The notes under the pieces were generated by a model that did not search any database, was not told where the DNA came from, and saw only the letters and a program-made list of their open reading frames with translations. A DNA stretch of 26,057 nucleotides from a virus. Shown here piece by piece: positions 20,407 to 26,057 of the stretch. Positions within the stretch are counted from its first letter, which is position 1; each line of letters opens with the position of its first letter. The stretch is taken from IMG/VR virus record IMGVR_UViG_3300026484_000274, positions 1-26,057 of that record. One strand, given 5' to 3'. The position numbers and the translations under genes were made by a program.

Positions 20407-20958
20407 TTTTGAAATAATAGTGATTGCTTTCCAATCAGAATTTTGAAAAACTTCTTCTTTCGTCATCCATACGACTGAGTTTCCTGCAAATTCATCAGGA
20501 TCTTTTTCAAGTTGTTCTTTAGAAATTTCTTGTTCACATTCAGCAATTTCAGTTTTGGGATAACCCTGAATATCAACTAGAAATAAATGACACATTTGCG
20601 ACATTTGAGTAGATACTAGAACTGAACCAACACTCTTAATATTTTCAAGGGGAATATCATACCCAGCTTCTTCCCTAACTTCAATTTTACAGATATCTTC
20701 AAAAGATGCATTCATATCAACACTACCACCAAAGGCAGTAGTCATTCTGACTTTTTTATTTTCTCTTTCATCCATTGGTGGTTTAGACTCATTTATAAGG
20801 GCATATCTTTCTCCATCAAAAAGAATAAAAGCTATACTATCAACCCCACCCCTCTCAGCATAATAGTAATATCCTCTTGCTTTCTTTATAGTCATAAAAG
20901 ACTTTCCATCAGGAGTGGTCTCTTTTGAATTCCAAATAACTTCAGCTTTATTTTCCAT
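20395..20958 (-). CDS. Nudix hydrolase
   Basis: 187 residues. The Nudix box lies at 78-100: G78, then five residues, Ala84 where Glu is usual, then seven, Ile92 where Arg is usual, and E93-V-R-E96-E97-A-G-Y. The three Glu that bind metal are kept. An acidic C-terminal helix follows (FAGNSVVWMTKEEVFQ, typical of ADP-ribose or similar Nudix proteins). In phages with Nampt, the Nudix domain is usually fused to NMNAT and cleaves ADP-ribose or related compounds; here it is a separate gene 4 kb away. It might recycle ADP-ribose left by NAD-cleaving defences. Confidence 0.85.
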   Translation of the reverse strand: MENKAEVIWNSKETTPDGKSFMTIKKARGYYYYAERGGVDSIAFILFDGERYALINESKPPMDERENKKVRMTTAFGGSVDMNASFEDICKIEVREEAGYDIPLENIKSVGSVLVSTQMSQMCHLFLVDIQGYPKTEIAECEQEISKEQLEKDPDEFAGNSVVWMTKEEVFQNSDWKAITIISKAGI

Positions 20959-20967
20959 TTTATTCCT

Positions 20968-21753
20968 TTAAATTTTTATACATTCACCATCTTTAAAAGG
21001 AATATAAATTCCTTTTTGAACTTTTTGAGTCGGAGCAACTCCCCATATTTCCATAAAAGAATAATCACCTTTTTCTTTCTTAATTAAGAATTTATTTTCC
21101 AACTGGATATAAATTGTTTTATCAAAAATATCATTAGTCTTAGAAATAAAAAAGTTAAAAAACTCAAAATCTAATTTATAGAAATTTCCATTCTCATCAA
21201 CACTATAAACTTCTTCAATTCTACAGTAAGATTGTCTTTCAATTTCTCTTTCAAGACCTCTAAGATCATTATCCACCTTATTCCTGTTTTTAATAGACTC
21301 AATATATTCGAAAATAGTAGCTTCATTCTCTCGTTTTTCTTTTTTTGACAATGATGAGAACCTATTTCCTCTTGATATCCAATAATTATCTATATATTCA
21401 ACTTCTATACTTGTTACATAATTTTCTATATATTCTTTATATAAATCTGCTACATAAATTCCTTTTTGGAATATATTTTCATTAGCAATATTAAGGTATT
21501 TAGAAAGAAAGTCTTTCTTACAATAAGATCTTATTTTTTCCAACCCATCTTTATATTTTGGAAATAATTCAATAGCTTCATCAATAGTAAACATATCAAA
21601 TAAGAAAGCTTGAATTGTATAATCAAGATCTCCATTAATTGTTTTTACATTATCTTTTAGGGTTACTGGAGTTTCTATTTCCAACTCCCTATGGAATGGA
21701 CTATAACCTTGTGAAACCCACCCTTTATAATTTTCTTCGCTTGAAAAAAGCAT
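20968..21753 (-). CDS. Hypothetical protein, 261 residues
   Basis: No family recognised. The N terminus MLFSSEENYKGWVSQGYSPF is Trp/Tyr-rich, the middle is acidic and helical with a basic KKEKREN turn, and the last 60 residues look beta-rich (DKTIYIQLENKFLIK, SFMEIWGVAPTQ). I chose the ATG at 21751-21753, just after the upstream stop codon with TTAGGTG before it; a GTG three codons upstream is the alternative. It precedes the Nudix gene by nine bases. Confidence 0.65.
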   Translation of the reverse strand: MLFSSEENYKGWVSQGYSPFHRELEIETPVTLKDNVKTINGDLDYTIQAFLFDMFTIDEAIELFPKYKDGLEKIRSYCKKDFLSKYLNIANENIFQKGIYVADLYKEYIENYVTSIEVEYIDNYWISRGNRFSSLSKKEKRENEATIFEYIESIKNRNKVDNDLRGLEREIERQSYCRIEEVYSVDENGNFYKLDFEFFNFFISKTNDIFDKTIYIQLENKFLIKKEKGDYSFMEIWGVAPTQKVQKGIYIPFKDGECIKI

Positions 21754-21754
21754 T

Positions 21755-22042
21755 TTATGCACCTAATAGGTTCTGGATATTTGCTTTAATAGTTTCAGCT
21801 TTTTGCATAGCTTCTTTATTTGATGCAATTTCTGCTTCTAATTTTGCTTTTTCTTCTTCAAAAGCCTTTCTTTTTGCTTCAATTTCATCTTTTGTCTCAG
21901 CAATTTCTTGGTCTGACATTTGAATACCAGCATTTAAATCCTCAAGAGCATCAGTGAACATTGCAATTGCACCACTAATTTTATCTTGACCTCTTTTAAC
22001 TTCAACAGTTTTTTCTTTTCCAATTCCTAACATTTTTAACAT
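21755..22042 (-). CDS. Coiled-coil protein, 95 residues
   Basis: Residues about 42-90 form an unbroken charged coiled coil (DQEIAETKDEIEAKRKAFEE and on to NIQNLLGA). The N terminus MLKMLGIGKEKTVEVKRGQD is basic. No enzymatic motif. Such short coiled-coil proteins act as adaptors or chaperones, but nothing specific is shown. GGAGAAAAAGAA stands before the ATG. It starts 20 bases past the gene at 22063-22356. Confidence 0.7.
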   Translation of the reverse strand: MLKMLGIGKEKTVEVKRGQDKISGAIAMFTDALEDLNAGIQMSDQEIAETKDEIEAKRKAFEEEKAKLEAEIASNKEAMQKAETIKANIQNLLGA

Positions 22043-22062
22043 TTCTTTTTCTCCAATTTTAA

Positions 22063-22356
22063 TTATTTTTTAGCTTCAGCAGACATAACGATAATTTGAT
22101 GTGCAGTAAACAATTCATCATCTGTTAAATTTTCAGTTCTCTTATCAATAAACTCGCATAACCCAACAACTGTAGTTATAGTATCAAGTTTTTCCTCCAT
22201 AACTTTTTTCATATCAAAATCACAAACAATTAAAGCATATAATTCATAAGGAAGCATAGTAGCAAATCCTAAAATAACTTTTTGCCTATCATTCAACCCA
22301 CTCATAATTTCAGGAGTCAACTCTTCAACTTCCCTGATATTTTCCCAATTTTCCAT
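22063..22356 (-). CDS. Hypothetical protein, 97 residues
   Basis: Acidic, helical protein with a hydrophobic centre (KVILGFATMLPYELYALIV at 26-44) that could be a buried helix more than a membrane segment. No family recognised. It is the first gene after promoter 22384-22416 and has AAAGGAATAAA before the ATG. Confidence 0.65.
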   Translation of the reverse strand: MENWENIREVEELTPEIMSGLNDRQKVILGFATMLPYELYALIVCDFDMKKVMEEKLDTITTVVGLCEFIDKRTENLTDDELFTAHQIIVMSAEAKK

Positions 22357-22383
22357 TTTATTCCTTTTATTTTAAACTTTTAT

Positions 22384-22416
22384 ATTATAACTAAAATTTA
22401 CTTAAAATTTACTTAA
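22384..22416 (-). promoter_or_regulatory. Periodic promoter for the 22.4-20.4 kb operon (includes Nudix)
   Basis: TTAAGT, 5 bases, TTAAGT, 10 bases ending TTAGT, TATAAT at 22384-22389. Both half-sites are identical. The 128-base gap that holds it has no other feature. Confidence 0.75.
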
Positions 22417-22484
22417 AACCTAAAGATCTTTTCAATAAAGTTAAAAATATTATGATTTACATATCCATAAATTCTCTTTCCCTC

Positions 22485-23303
22485 CTAGTACTGAATTCCT
22501 TTAGATAATACTTCATAAAACATATCCCTTGAAATATCTTCTTTATTTCCTTGTATTTTTGAAATTGCTATTACTGAAGTGTCAATATCTTTTAAGAAAG
22601 AAAAACTTCCTATTTTTTCTATTTCACCCTTTATTAGCTTATTATTAAGAATATTTCTTAATTCATCCATCCTATCAATATAGATTTTCATAATAAACTC
22701 AATTTCATCTTTTGAAAATTTACCAGTTTTAATATCAAATAAAAGATCTCTATTATTATAATATTTCACACACGACTCATCATTATTTTTCATATTAAAA
22801 TTTTTAGGTTCAAATAAAAGTTGTTCAGCAAATATTATACCTCTTACAGCGTGAGAGAGGGACTTTAAAGCATCTTTATTGTTTGTTCTATGTAAACCCT
22901 TAAATGCACTTTTAAAGTCCCTCTTAGCTAATCCTAAGTATGATTTAATTATATTATAGTTTATGAATTGAAATCTTTTTTCATAAAGAAAATCTAAACT
23001 ACTATTTTTCATTTCTTCAGTAAAAAGTAATTCAAAGTTAATTGTCGCATCTCCAGTTAATATATTTCTTATAAAGCCTTGAAGTGTTGAAAAGTTTCTA
23101 TCAACTTTTTCTTCTTTATATTGTAATTGGTGATGTTCCCATAAAAATGATTTTGAAGTCATATCATCTTCAATATAAATTGTTAATAGATCTATATCAG
23201 ACTCTTCTGTTTGTAAATTATAAAGAGGACTTCCAACTTCAAAAGTTACAAATGAAATTTTATCAAGTTGGTTAAAAAGTTCTTTTTCAATATGAATATT
23301 CAT
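22485..23303 (-). CDS. Predicted nucleotidyltransferase (DNA polymerase beta-like fold)
   Basis: 272 residues. FEVGSPLYNLQTEESDIDLL at about 22-41 is the GS...DxD signature of the polymerase-beta superfamily, close to the COG3541 group found in many T4-like phages. NFELLFTEE near 90 may supply the third acid. The rest is helical, with FKGLHRTNNKDALKSLSHAVRG and a second helical part. These proteins transfer nucleotides to proteins, small molecules or RNA ends; the phage substrate is unknown. It is coupled by TAATG to the 185-residue gene before it. Confidence 0.78.
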   Translation of the reverse strand: MNIHIEKELFNQLDKISFVTFEVGSPLYNLQTEESDIDLLTIYIEDDMTSKSFLWEHHQLQYKEEKVDRNFSTLQGFIRNILTGDATINFELLFTEEMKNSSLDFLYEKRFQFINYNIIKSYLGLAKRDFKSAFKGLHRTNNKDALKSLSHAVRGIIFAEQLLFEPKNFNMKNNDESCVKYYNNRDLLFDIKTGKFSKDEIEFIMKIYIDRMDELRNILNNKLIKGEIEKIGSFSFLKDIDTSVIAISKIQGNKEDISRDMFYEVLSKGIQY

Positions 23304-23860
23304 TAAAGTTCAATCTCCTTTGCTTTTTCACTTAGTTCTTTATAGTTATCTAAAAGAAAAACATTATCAAATTTTTTCATTTCATTAAATCTATCATAGT
23401 GACCTATTATAATTTTATAACCATTTAAAAGTTTTAAGGCATAAAGTGTTGGATTTATACCTCTATTTTTTAATTCTTTAGTTATATTATTGATAATCTT
23501 TTTATATCCTTTACTATTCAATTTATCAATTTCAGAGTCCATTTCAGGCATTTTATTCAATAGTTCACATACAAGTTTTTCAACATTTTCATCCATTACT
23601 AAAATATCATAAGCTTCAGCATATTCTTTTCTTGGAGTTCCATAATTACCATAACCATTTTCATCATACCAAACTGAATTTTTTACGAATGCTGATTTTG
23701 AAATAGTACATTTTTCAACAATATTAAGTTCCTTAATAATTCCAGTTAGAGTTGATGCTAGAGATGCTGATAATGAATACCCATAACCATATGGTGCTTT
23801 TATTTTTGCAACTGTTAAATAAAGATCTGATAAACTCAATGTTTTTTGTAATGTTTTCAT
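23303..23860 (-). CDS. Hypothetical protein coupled to the nucleotidyltransferase, 185 residues
   Basis: No family recognised. The N-terminal part has LSLSDLYLTVAKIKAPYGYGYSLS and a Gly/Tyr-rich NGYGNYG segment at about 68-75, followed by two helical parts and a strand-helix end (NGYKIIIGHYDRFNE, FLLDNYKELSEKAKE). It is directly upstream of the nucleotidyltransferase with a one-base overlap, so the two proteins may work together. Promoter 23886-23918 stands just before it. Confidence 0.68.
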   Translation of the reverse strand: MKTLQKTLSLSDLYLTVAKIKAPYGYGYSLSASLASTLTGIIKELNIVEKCTISKSAFVKNSVWYDENGYGNYGTPRKEYAEAYDILVMDENVEKLVCELLNKMPEMDSEIDKLNSKGYKKIINNITKELKNRGINPTLYALKLLNGYKIIIGHYDRFNEMKKFDNVFLLDNYKELSEKAKEIEL

Positions 23861-23885
23861 AATAACTCCTAATTTGTTATATAAT

Positions 23886-23918
23886 ATTATAACTAAATTA
23901 TACTTAGAGTTTACTTAA
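23886..23918 (-). promoter_or_regulatory. Periodic promoter for the nucleotidyltransferase operon
   Basis: TTAAGT, 5 bases, CTAAGT, 10 bases ending TTAGT, TATAAT at 23886-23891. It lies at the left edge of the non-coding repeat locus. Confidence 0.7.
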
Positions 23919-23937
23919 AGTGTATAGTAAAAATAAA

Positions 23938-24333
23938 ATGTCTTGGAGATGTAAAAAATTTTTATTAATCTATTATATAGTAAAATTAAAAACTAAAAAC
24001 CCTAAAATAAAACTATAACTAAAAAGTAAAATGTCTTGCAGATGTAAAAAATTTTTATTAATCTATTATATAGTAAAATTAAAAACTAAAAAATAAAATG
24101 TCTTACAGATGTAAAAAATTTTTATTAATCTATTATATAGTAAAATTAAAAACTAAAAAATAAAATGTCTTGCAGATGCTATTTTTTAGTTACGAAAATG
24201 TTGAATTTGTATGATTGAAAAAGCTTGTTGAAGAATTTACAAGCTATTTGTGTAAGATAAATAGCATCTGCAAGACATAAAAAAGTTTTATTTTCATCTT
24301 GCAGATGCTAAAAAATAAAATGTCTTGGAGACA
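23938..24333. repeat. Tandem 67-bp repeats with seven TCTTGCAGATG-type dyads
   Basis: No gene fits. The core TCTTGCAGATG (variants TCTTGGAGATG, TCTTACAGATG, TCTTGGAGACA) occurs at 23941, 24034, 24101, 24168, inverted in 24259-24278, at 24297 and at 24323. Copies two to four are exactly 67 bp apart and share an AT-rich body (a TAAAAAATTTTTATT segment, a CTATTATATAG near-palindrome, then AAAATTAAAAACTA). The first copy stands 93 bp from the second, with an extra insertion. The core is a dyad (TCT-tgc-AGA; TGTCT-tgg-AGACA). The same body repeats without unique spacers, so this is not a CRISPR array. It could be an iteron-like origin, an operator cluster or a source of small RNAs. Confidence 0.85.
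24165..24278 (-). ncRNA. Perfect 20-bp inverted repeat forming a large stem-loop, followed by a T run
   Basis: Bases 24165-24184 and 24259-24278 are exact reverse complements over 20 bp. The 74-base loop holds a second stem, AGCTTGT with ACAAGCT. On the minus strand the 3' arm ends in AGACAT and is followed by TTTTATTTTTT, as in an intrinsic terminator. The structure therefore looks like a small stable RNA with its own terminator, or a cruciform at an origin. The outer stem is made of one direct and one inverted copy of the repeat core. Confidence 0.55.
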
Positions 24334-24335
24334 TT
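24308..24335 (-). terminator. Intrinsic terminator after the metallophosphoesterase gene
   Basis: On the minus strand AATGTCT-CCA-AGACATT forms a seven-pair stem with a three-base loop, directly followed by TTATTTTTTAG. It overlaps the last bases of the metallophosphoesterase stop codon and is itself one of the repeat cores. Confidence 0.65.
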
Positions 24336-25152
24336 ATTTAATTATTTTAAGAGTTTTTATAGTAGTGTTTAAATCGCCAGGATATCCTAAAGGATTACAA
24401 GCAAAGAATATATCTTCATCTTCATAGGAATAGATATTATGAGTATGTCCAAAAATATAATTTTTAGTTTTATTTTTAATTAAATCATACCCACCTTTAG
24501 TACGAAAATAAAACATATTATCAGGATCTCCAATATATTTTGGATTCATATGTTTATCTTTCATTTCATACATCGCTATATGAGAAAAAAGAATATCCAC
24601 CTTTGGCATTTTTTCAAGAAGTTCTTTTTGCTTCTCCCAAAAACTTACAGGACAAAACCCCTTATATTTTTCGTTTGAATACGGGAGGCAAATAGGGTAT
24701 GTCGTATAAATATGAACAGAGTCATTCATAGTTTGCTTCCAGTAACCCAAATCAGCTACTTCCATTTCATACCATCCTGGAAGACCCCCAATAGTTATAC
24801 CCTCTACTTCAACTACATTCCCATCCATAAAAAATATACCAAGTTCTAAACATATGTTTTTTAAATCTTCTATTCTTTCAAACGAGTTCCATTCAAATTT
24901 CTTTTGAGTATTTTTAGATAATAGATAGAGATCGTGGTTTCCATATGTTAAAAATATATGTTTATAATACCCTTTAAGTATTTTTAAAAATATTTTATTT
25001 TGTCCATTATTATGTCCAATATCTCCAGCTATTATTAAAATTTTACTTTTTTCTTTAGGTAAAATCGACTCAATGAATTTACGAATTTTTCCCTCTGCTG
25101 CGACATTTAAGTAAAAATCTAGATGTATATCGCTTATAAAATCAATTTCCAT
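24334..25152 (-). CDS. Calcineurin-like metallophosphoesterase
   Basis: 272 residues. All five metal motifs are visible: DFISDIHLD near 4-12 (D-x-H), IAGDIGHNN near 41-49, YGNHDLY near 70-76, ILFSHIAMYEM near 190, and FGHTHNIYSY near 238. It is a cytosolic hydrolase of phosphomonoesters or diesters such as cyclic nucleotides, nucleotides or DNA ends; the substrate cannot be read from sequence. AAAAGGAAAATA stands before the ATG. It follows the acidic protein gene by 22 bases with a hairpin between. Confidence 0.88.
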   Translation of the reverse strand: MEIDFISDIHLDFYLNVAAEGKIRKFIESILPKEKSKILIIAGDIGHNNGQNKIFLKILKGYYKHIFLTYGNHDLYLLSKNTQKKFEWNSFERIEDLKNICLELGIFFMDGNVVEVEGITIGGLPGWYEMEVADLGYWKQTMNDSVHIYTTYPICLPYSNEKYKGFCPVSFWEKQKELLEKMPKVDILFSHIAMYEMKDKHMNPKYIGDPDNMFYFRTKGGYDLIKNKTKNYIFGHTHNIYSYEDEDIFFACNPLGYPGDLNTTIKTLKIIK

Positions 25153-25167
25153 TATTTTCCTTTTGAG

Positions 25168-25187
25168 GGAGTTCTTAAAAGAACTCC
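25168..25187 (-). other. Nine-pair hairpin between the acidic protein and metallophosphoesterase genes
   Basis: GGAGTTCTT (25168-25176) pairs perfectly with AAGAACTCC (25179-25187) around two bases. It covers the stop codon of the acidic protein gene and ends 16 bases before the metallophosphoesterase ATG. No T run follows on the minus strand, so it may tune read-through or translation of the next gene. Confidence 0.5.
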
Positions 25188-26057
25188 GATTGTGTATTAT
25201 TTAACATTTGTTCAGCTACTTCCATCATATCGCTGCAATGTGATGTTGGGATAAAAGAATTTTCATTACTTTGAGAAGTTTCTGGTTGAGGTTGATTTTT
25301 ATTATGTTCCTCACTTTCTTTTTCACTATTACTACAAGTTTCTGGTAATAAATCTTCAAGTGTTGTTTCCTTAGTATCTATAAGTATATCTGATAAATCA
25401 GGTACTTCCTCCAAAGTCTGAAGAGGAATTTCTTCAGGAATTTCTTGAAATAATAGATCAAATTCATTTTCCTCAGTTAATTCAATACCAATAGATGGCA
25501 TTTCATTATCTATATCAAAATCATCTTCTTGATTTAGAGGTCCTTCAACATCAGAAAAGAAATTATATAATTCATCTTCAGAAGTAAATTCTTCAATTTC
25601 AGAATTTAAAATATAACCAATAGGTTCAGTATTAATAGGAATATCATTATCTAGATCTATTTCAATTTTACTAATATCTGTTGTTTCCTGTAATATACTT
25701 TCTGTTTCTTCATCCGTGAGAATATGCTCATTCTTGATTTCATCTTCCGTTTCTTCATTATTTTCTTCTGTCGTATCAGTTGATGATATTTGCTCTGTCT
25801 CTTCATTTGTTTGTTTTTCAACAATAGAATGTTTAGTTTCTTTAGATGATATAATTTTTTCATTTTTAGGAATTTCGTGAATATTATTTTCAATAAAATT
25901 AAAGTCATTATTTTCCTCTTCTTCAACTATTTCATCAGAACTATCTTCTTCAGTTTCAGTTTCATTAGTTGAACTATCTTCTTCAACTATTTCTTCAACT
26001 ATTTCAGGGCTTAAAACTATTTCTTCAGTTTCAGTTTCATTAGTTGAACTATCTTCT
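25175..26057 (-). CDS. Very acidic, repetitive protein, 5' end beyond the window
   Basis: The frame that ends at 25175 is open all the way to base 26057, so at least 293 residues are coded and the start lies outside; the ATG at 25499-25501 is internal. The visible part is dominated by Glu, Asp, Ser, Thr, Asn and Ile. It contains the repeats EDSSTNETETEE (twice) and several IVEE and TEE units. The region nearest the C terminus is less repetitive (YNFFSDVEG, NEFDLLFQEIPEEI, HCSDMMEVAEQMLNNTQSEFF). It looks like a long disordered acidic protein, for example a DNA mimic, a scaffold or a binding platform; none is proven. Lys-rich ORFs on the same strand in another frame are shadows of it. Confidence 0.75.
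   Translation of the reverse strand, partial: EDSSTNETETEEIVLSPEIVEEIVEEDSSTNETETEEDSSDEIVEEEENNDFNFIENNIHEIPKNEKIISSKETKHSIVEKQTNEETEQISSTDTTEENNEETEDEIKNEHILTDEETESILQETTDISKIEIDLDNDIPINTEPIGYILNSEIEEFTSEDELYNFFSDVEGPLNQEDDFDIDNEMPSIGIELTEENEFDLLFQEIPEEIPLQTLEEVPDLSDILIDTKETTLEDLLPETCSNSEKESEEHNKNQPQPETSQSNENSFIPTSHCSDMMEVAEQMLNNTQSEFF

Noticed and set aside
23938-24160. TATAAT-like boxes in each 67-bp repeat as promoters
   Set aside because: TATAAT occurs in each unit on the minus strand, but the TTAAGY half-sites at the fixed 10-base distance are missing, so I did not list them as promoters.
23938-24333. Possible CRISPR array or mini-array
   Set aside because: The recurring unit includes the whole 67-bp body; there are no unique spacers of even length, and the core occurs in both orientations.
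25657-25926. Lys-rich 89-residue ORF on the minus strand
   Set aside because: It is an out-of-frame shadow of the acidic protein: Glu/Asp-rich codons read one base off give Lys/Met/Arg.

Overview
The window is a stretch of an AT-rich, lytic, T4-like (myovirus-type) phage genome. Every convincing gene and RNA lies on the minus strand. The T4-type identity rests on a block of replication and nucleic-acid genes: gp61-like primase, T4 RNase H-type 5' nuclease, gp32-like ssDNA-binding protein, gp45-like sliding clamp and Rnl1-type RNA ligase. No structural, lysis or integration genes are present. Fifteen copies of one promoter motif (two TTAAGY half-sites 11 bp apart, ten bases, then TATAAT, with no TTGACA box) look like the periodic sigma70 promoters described for Campylobacter jejuni. 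An epsilonproteobacterial (Campylobacterota) host is therefore my best inference, not a proven fact.

Layout, left to right (transcription runs right to left). 1-2140: array of 13 tRNAs (two Lys-UUU, two Glu-UUC, two CAU, plus Tyr, Asn, Asp, Thr, Gln, Phe, Ala) with at least six promoter copies and a 500-base stem-loop-rich stretch that holds no gene. 2190-4342: small proteins, including a 41-residue ORF, a possible DsbA/GapR-like protein and an HU-like protein. 4397-8789: replication block. 8975-11919: SPFH membrane protein, RNA ligase and small ORFs. 11976-15012: P-loop kinase, 2OG-Fe(II) oxygenase and unknown proteins. 15009-18878: NAD kinase, NMN adenylyltransferase, small membrane protein, GGDEF diguanylate cyclase and nicotinamide phosphoribosyltransferase. 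18915-22356: unknown proteins and a Nudix hydrolase. 22485-23860: nucleotidyltransferase and a coupled unknown protein. 23861-24333: non-coding repeat locus. 24334-26057: metallophosphoesterase and a very acidic repeat protein that runs off the window edge.

The clearest system is NAD metabolism. Nampt plus NMN adenylyltransferase would rebuild NAD+ from nicotinamide (the arrangement known as NARP2, which counters NAD-depleting defences). Here it is joined by a phage NAD kinase whose start codon overlaps the NMNAT stop codon, a nearby Nudix protein and a NadR-like P-loop kinase. A stand-alone GGDEF enzyme with a broken inhibitory site sits between NMNAT and Nampt, so dinucleotide signalling and NAD repair are encoded together. 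The second notable locus is the 23.9-24.3 kb repeat array: seven copies of a TCTTGCAGATG-type dyad, a 67-bp tandem period and a perfect 20-bp inverted repeat. It could be an iteron-like origin, an operator array or a structured RNA. Several start codons were moved from the longest ORF to an internal ATG with a better ribosome-binding site, as noted per gene.
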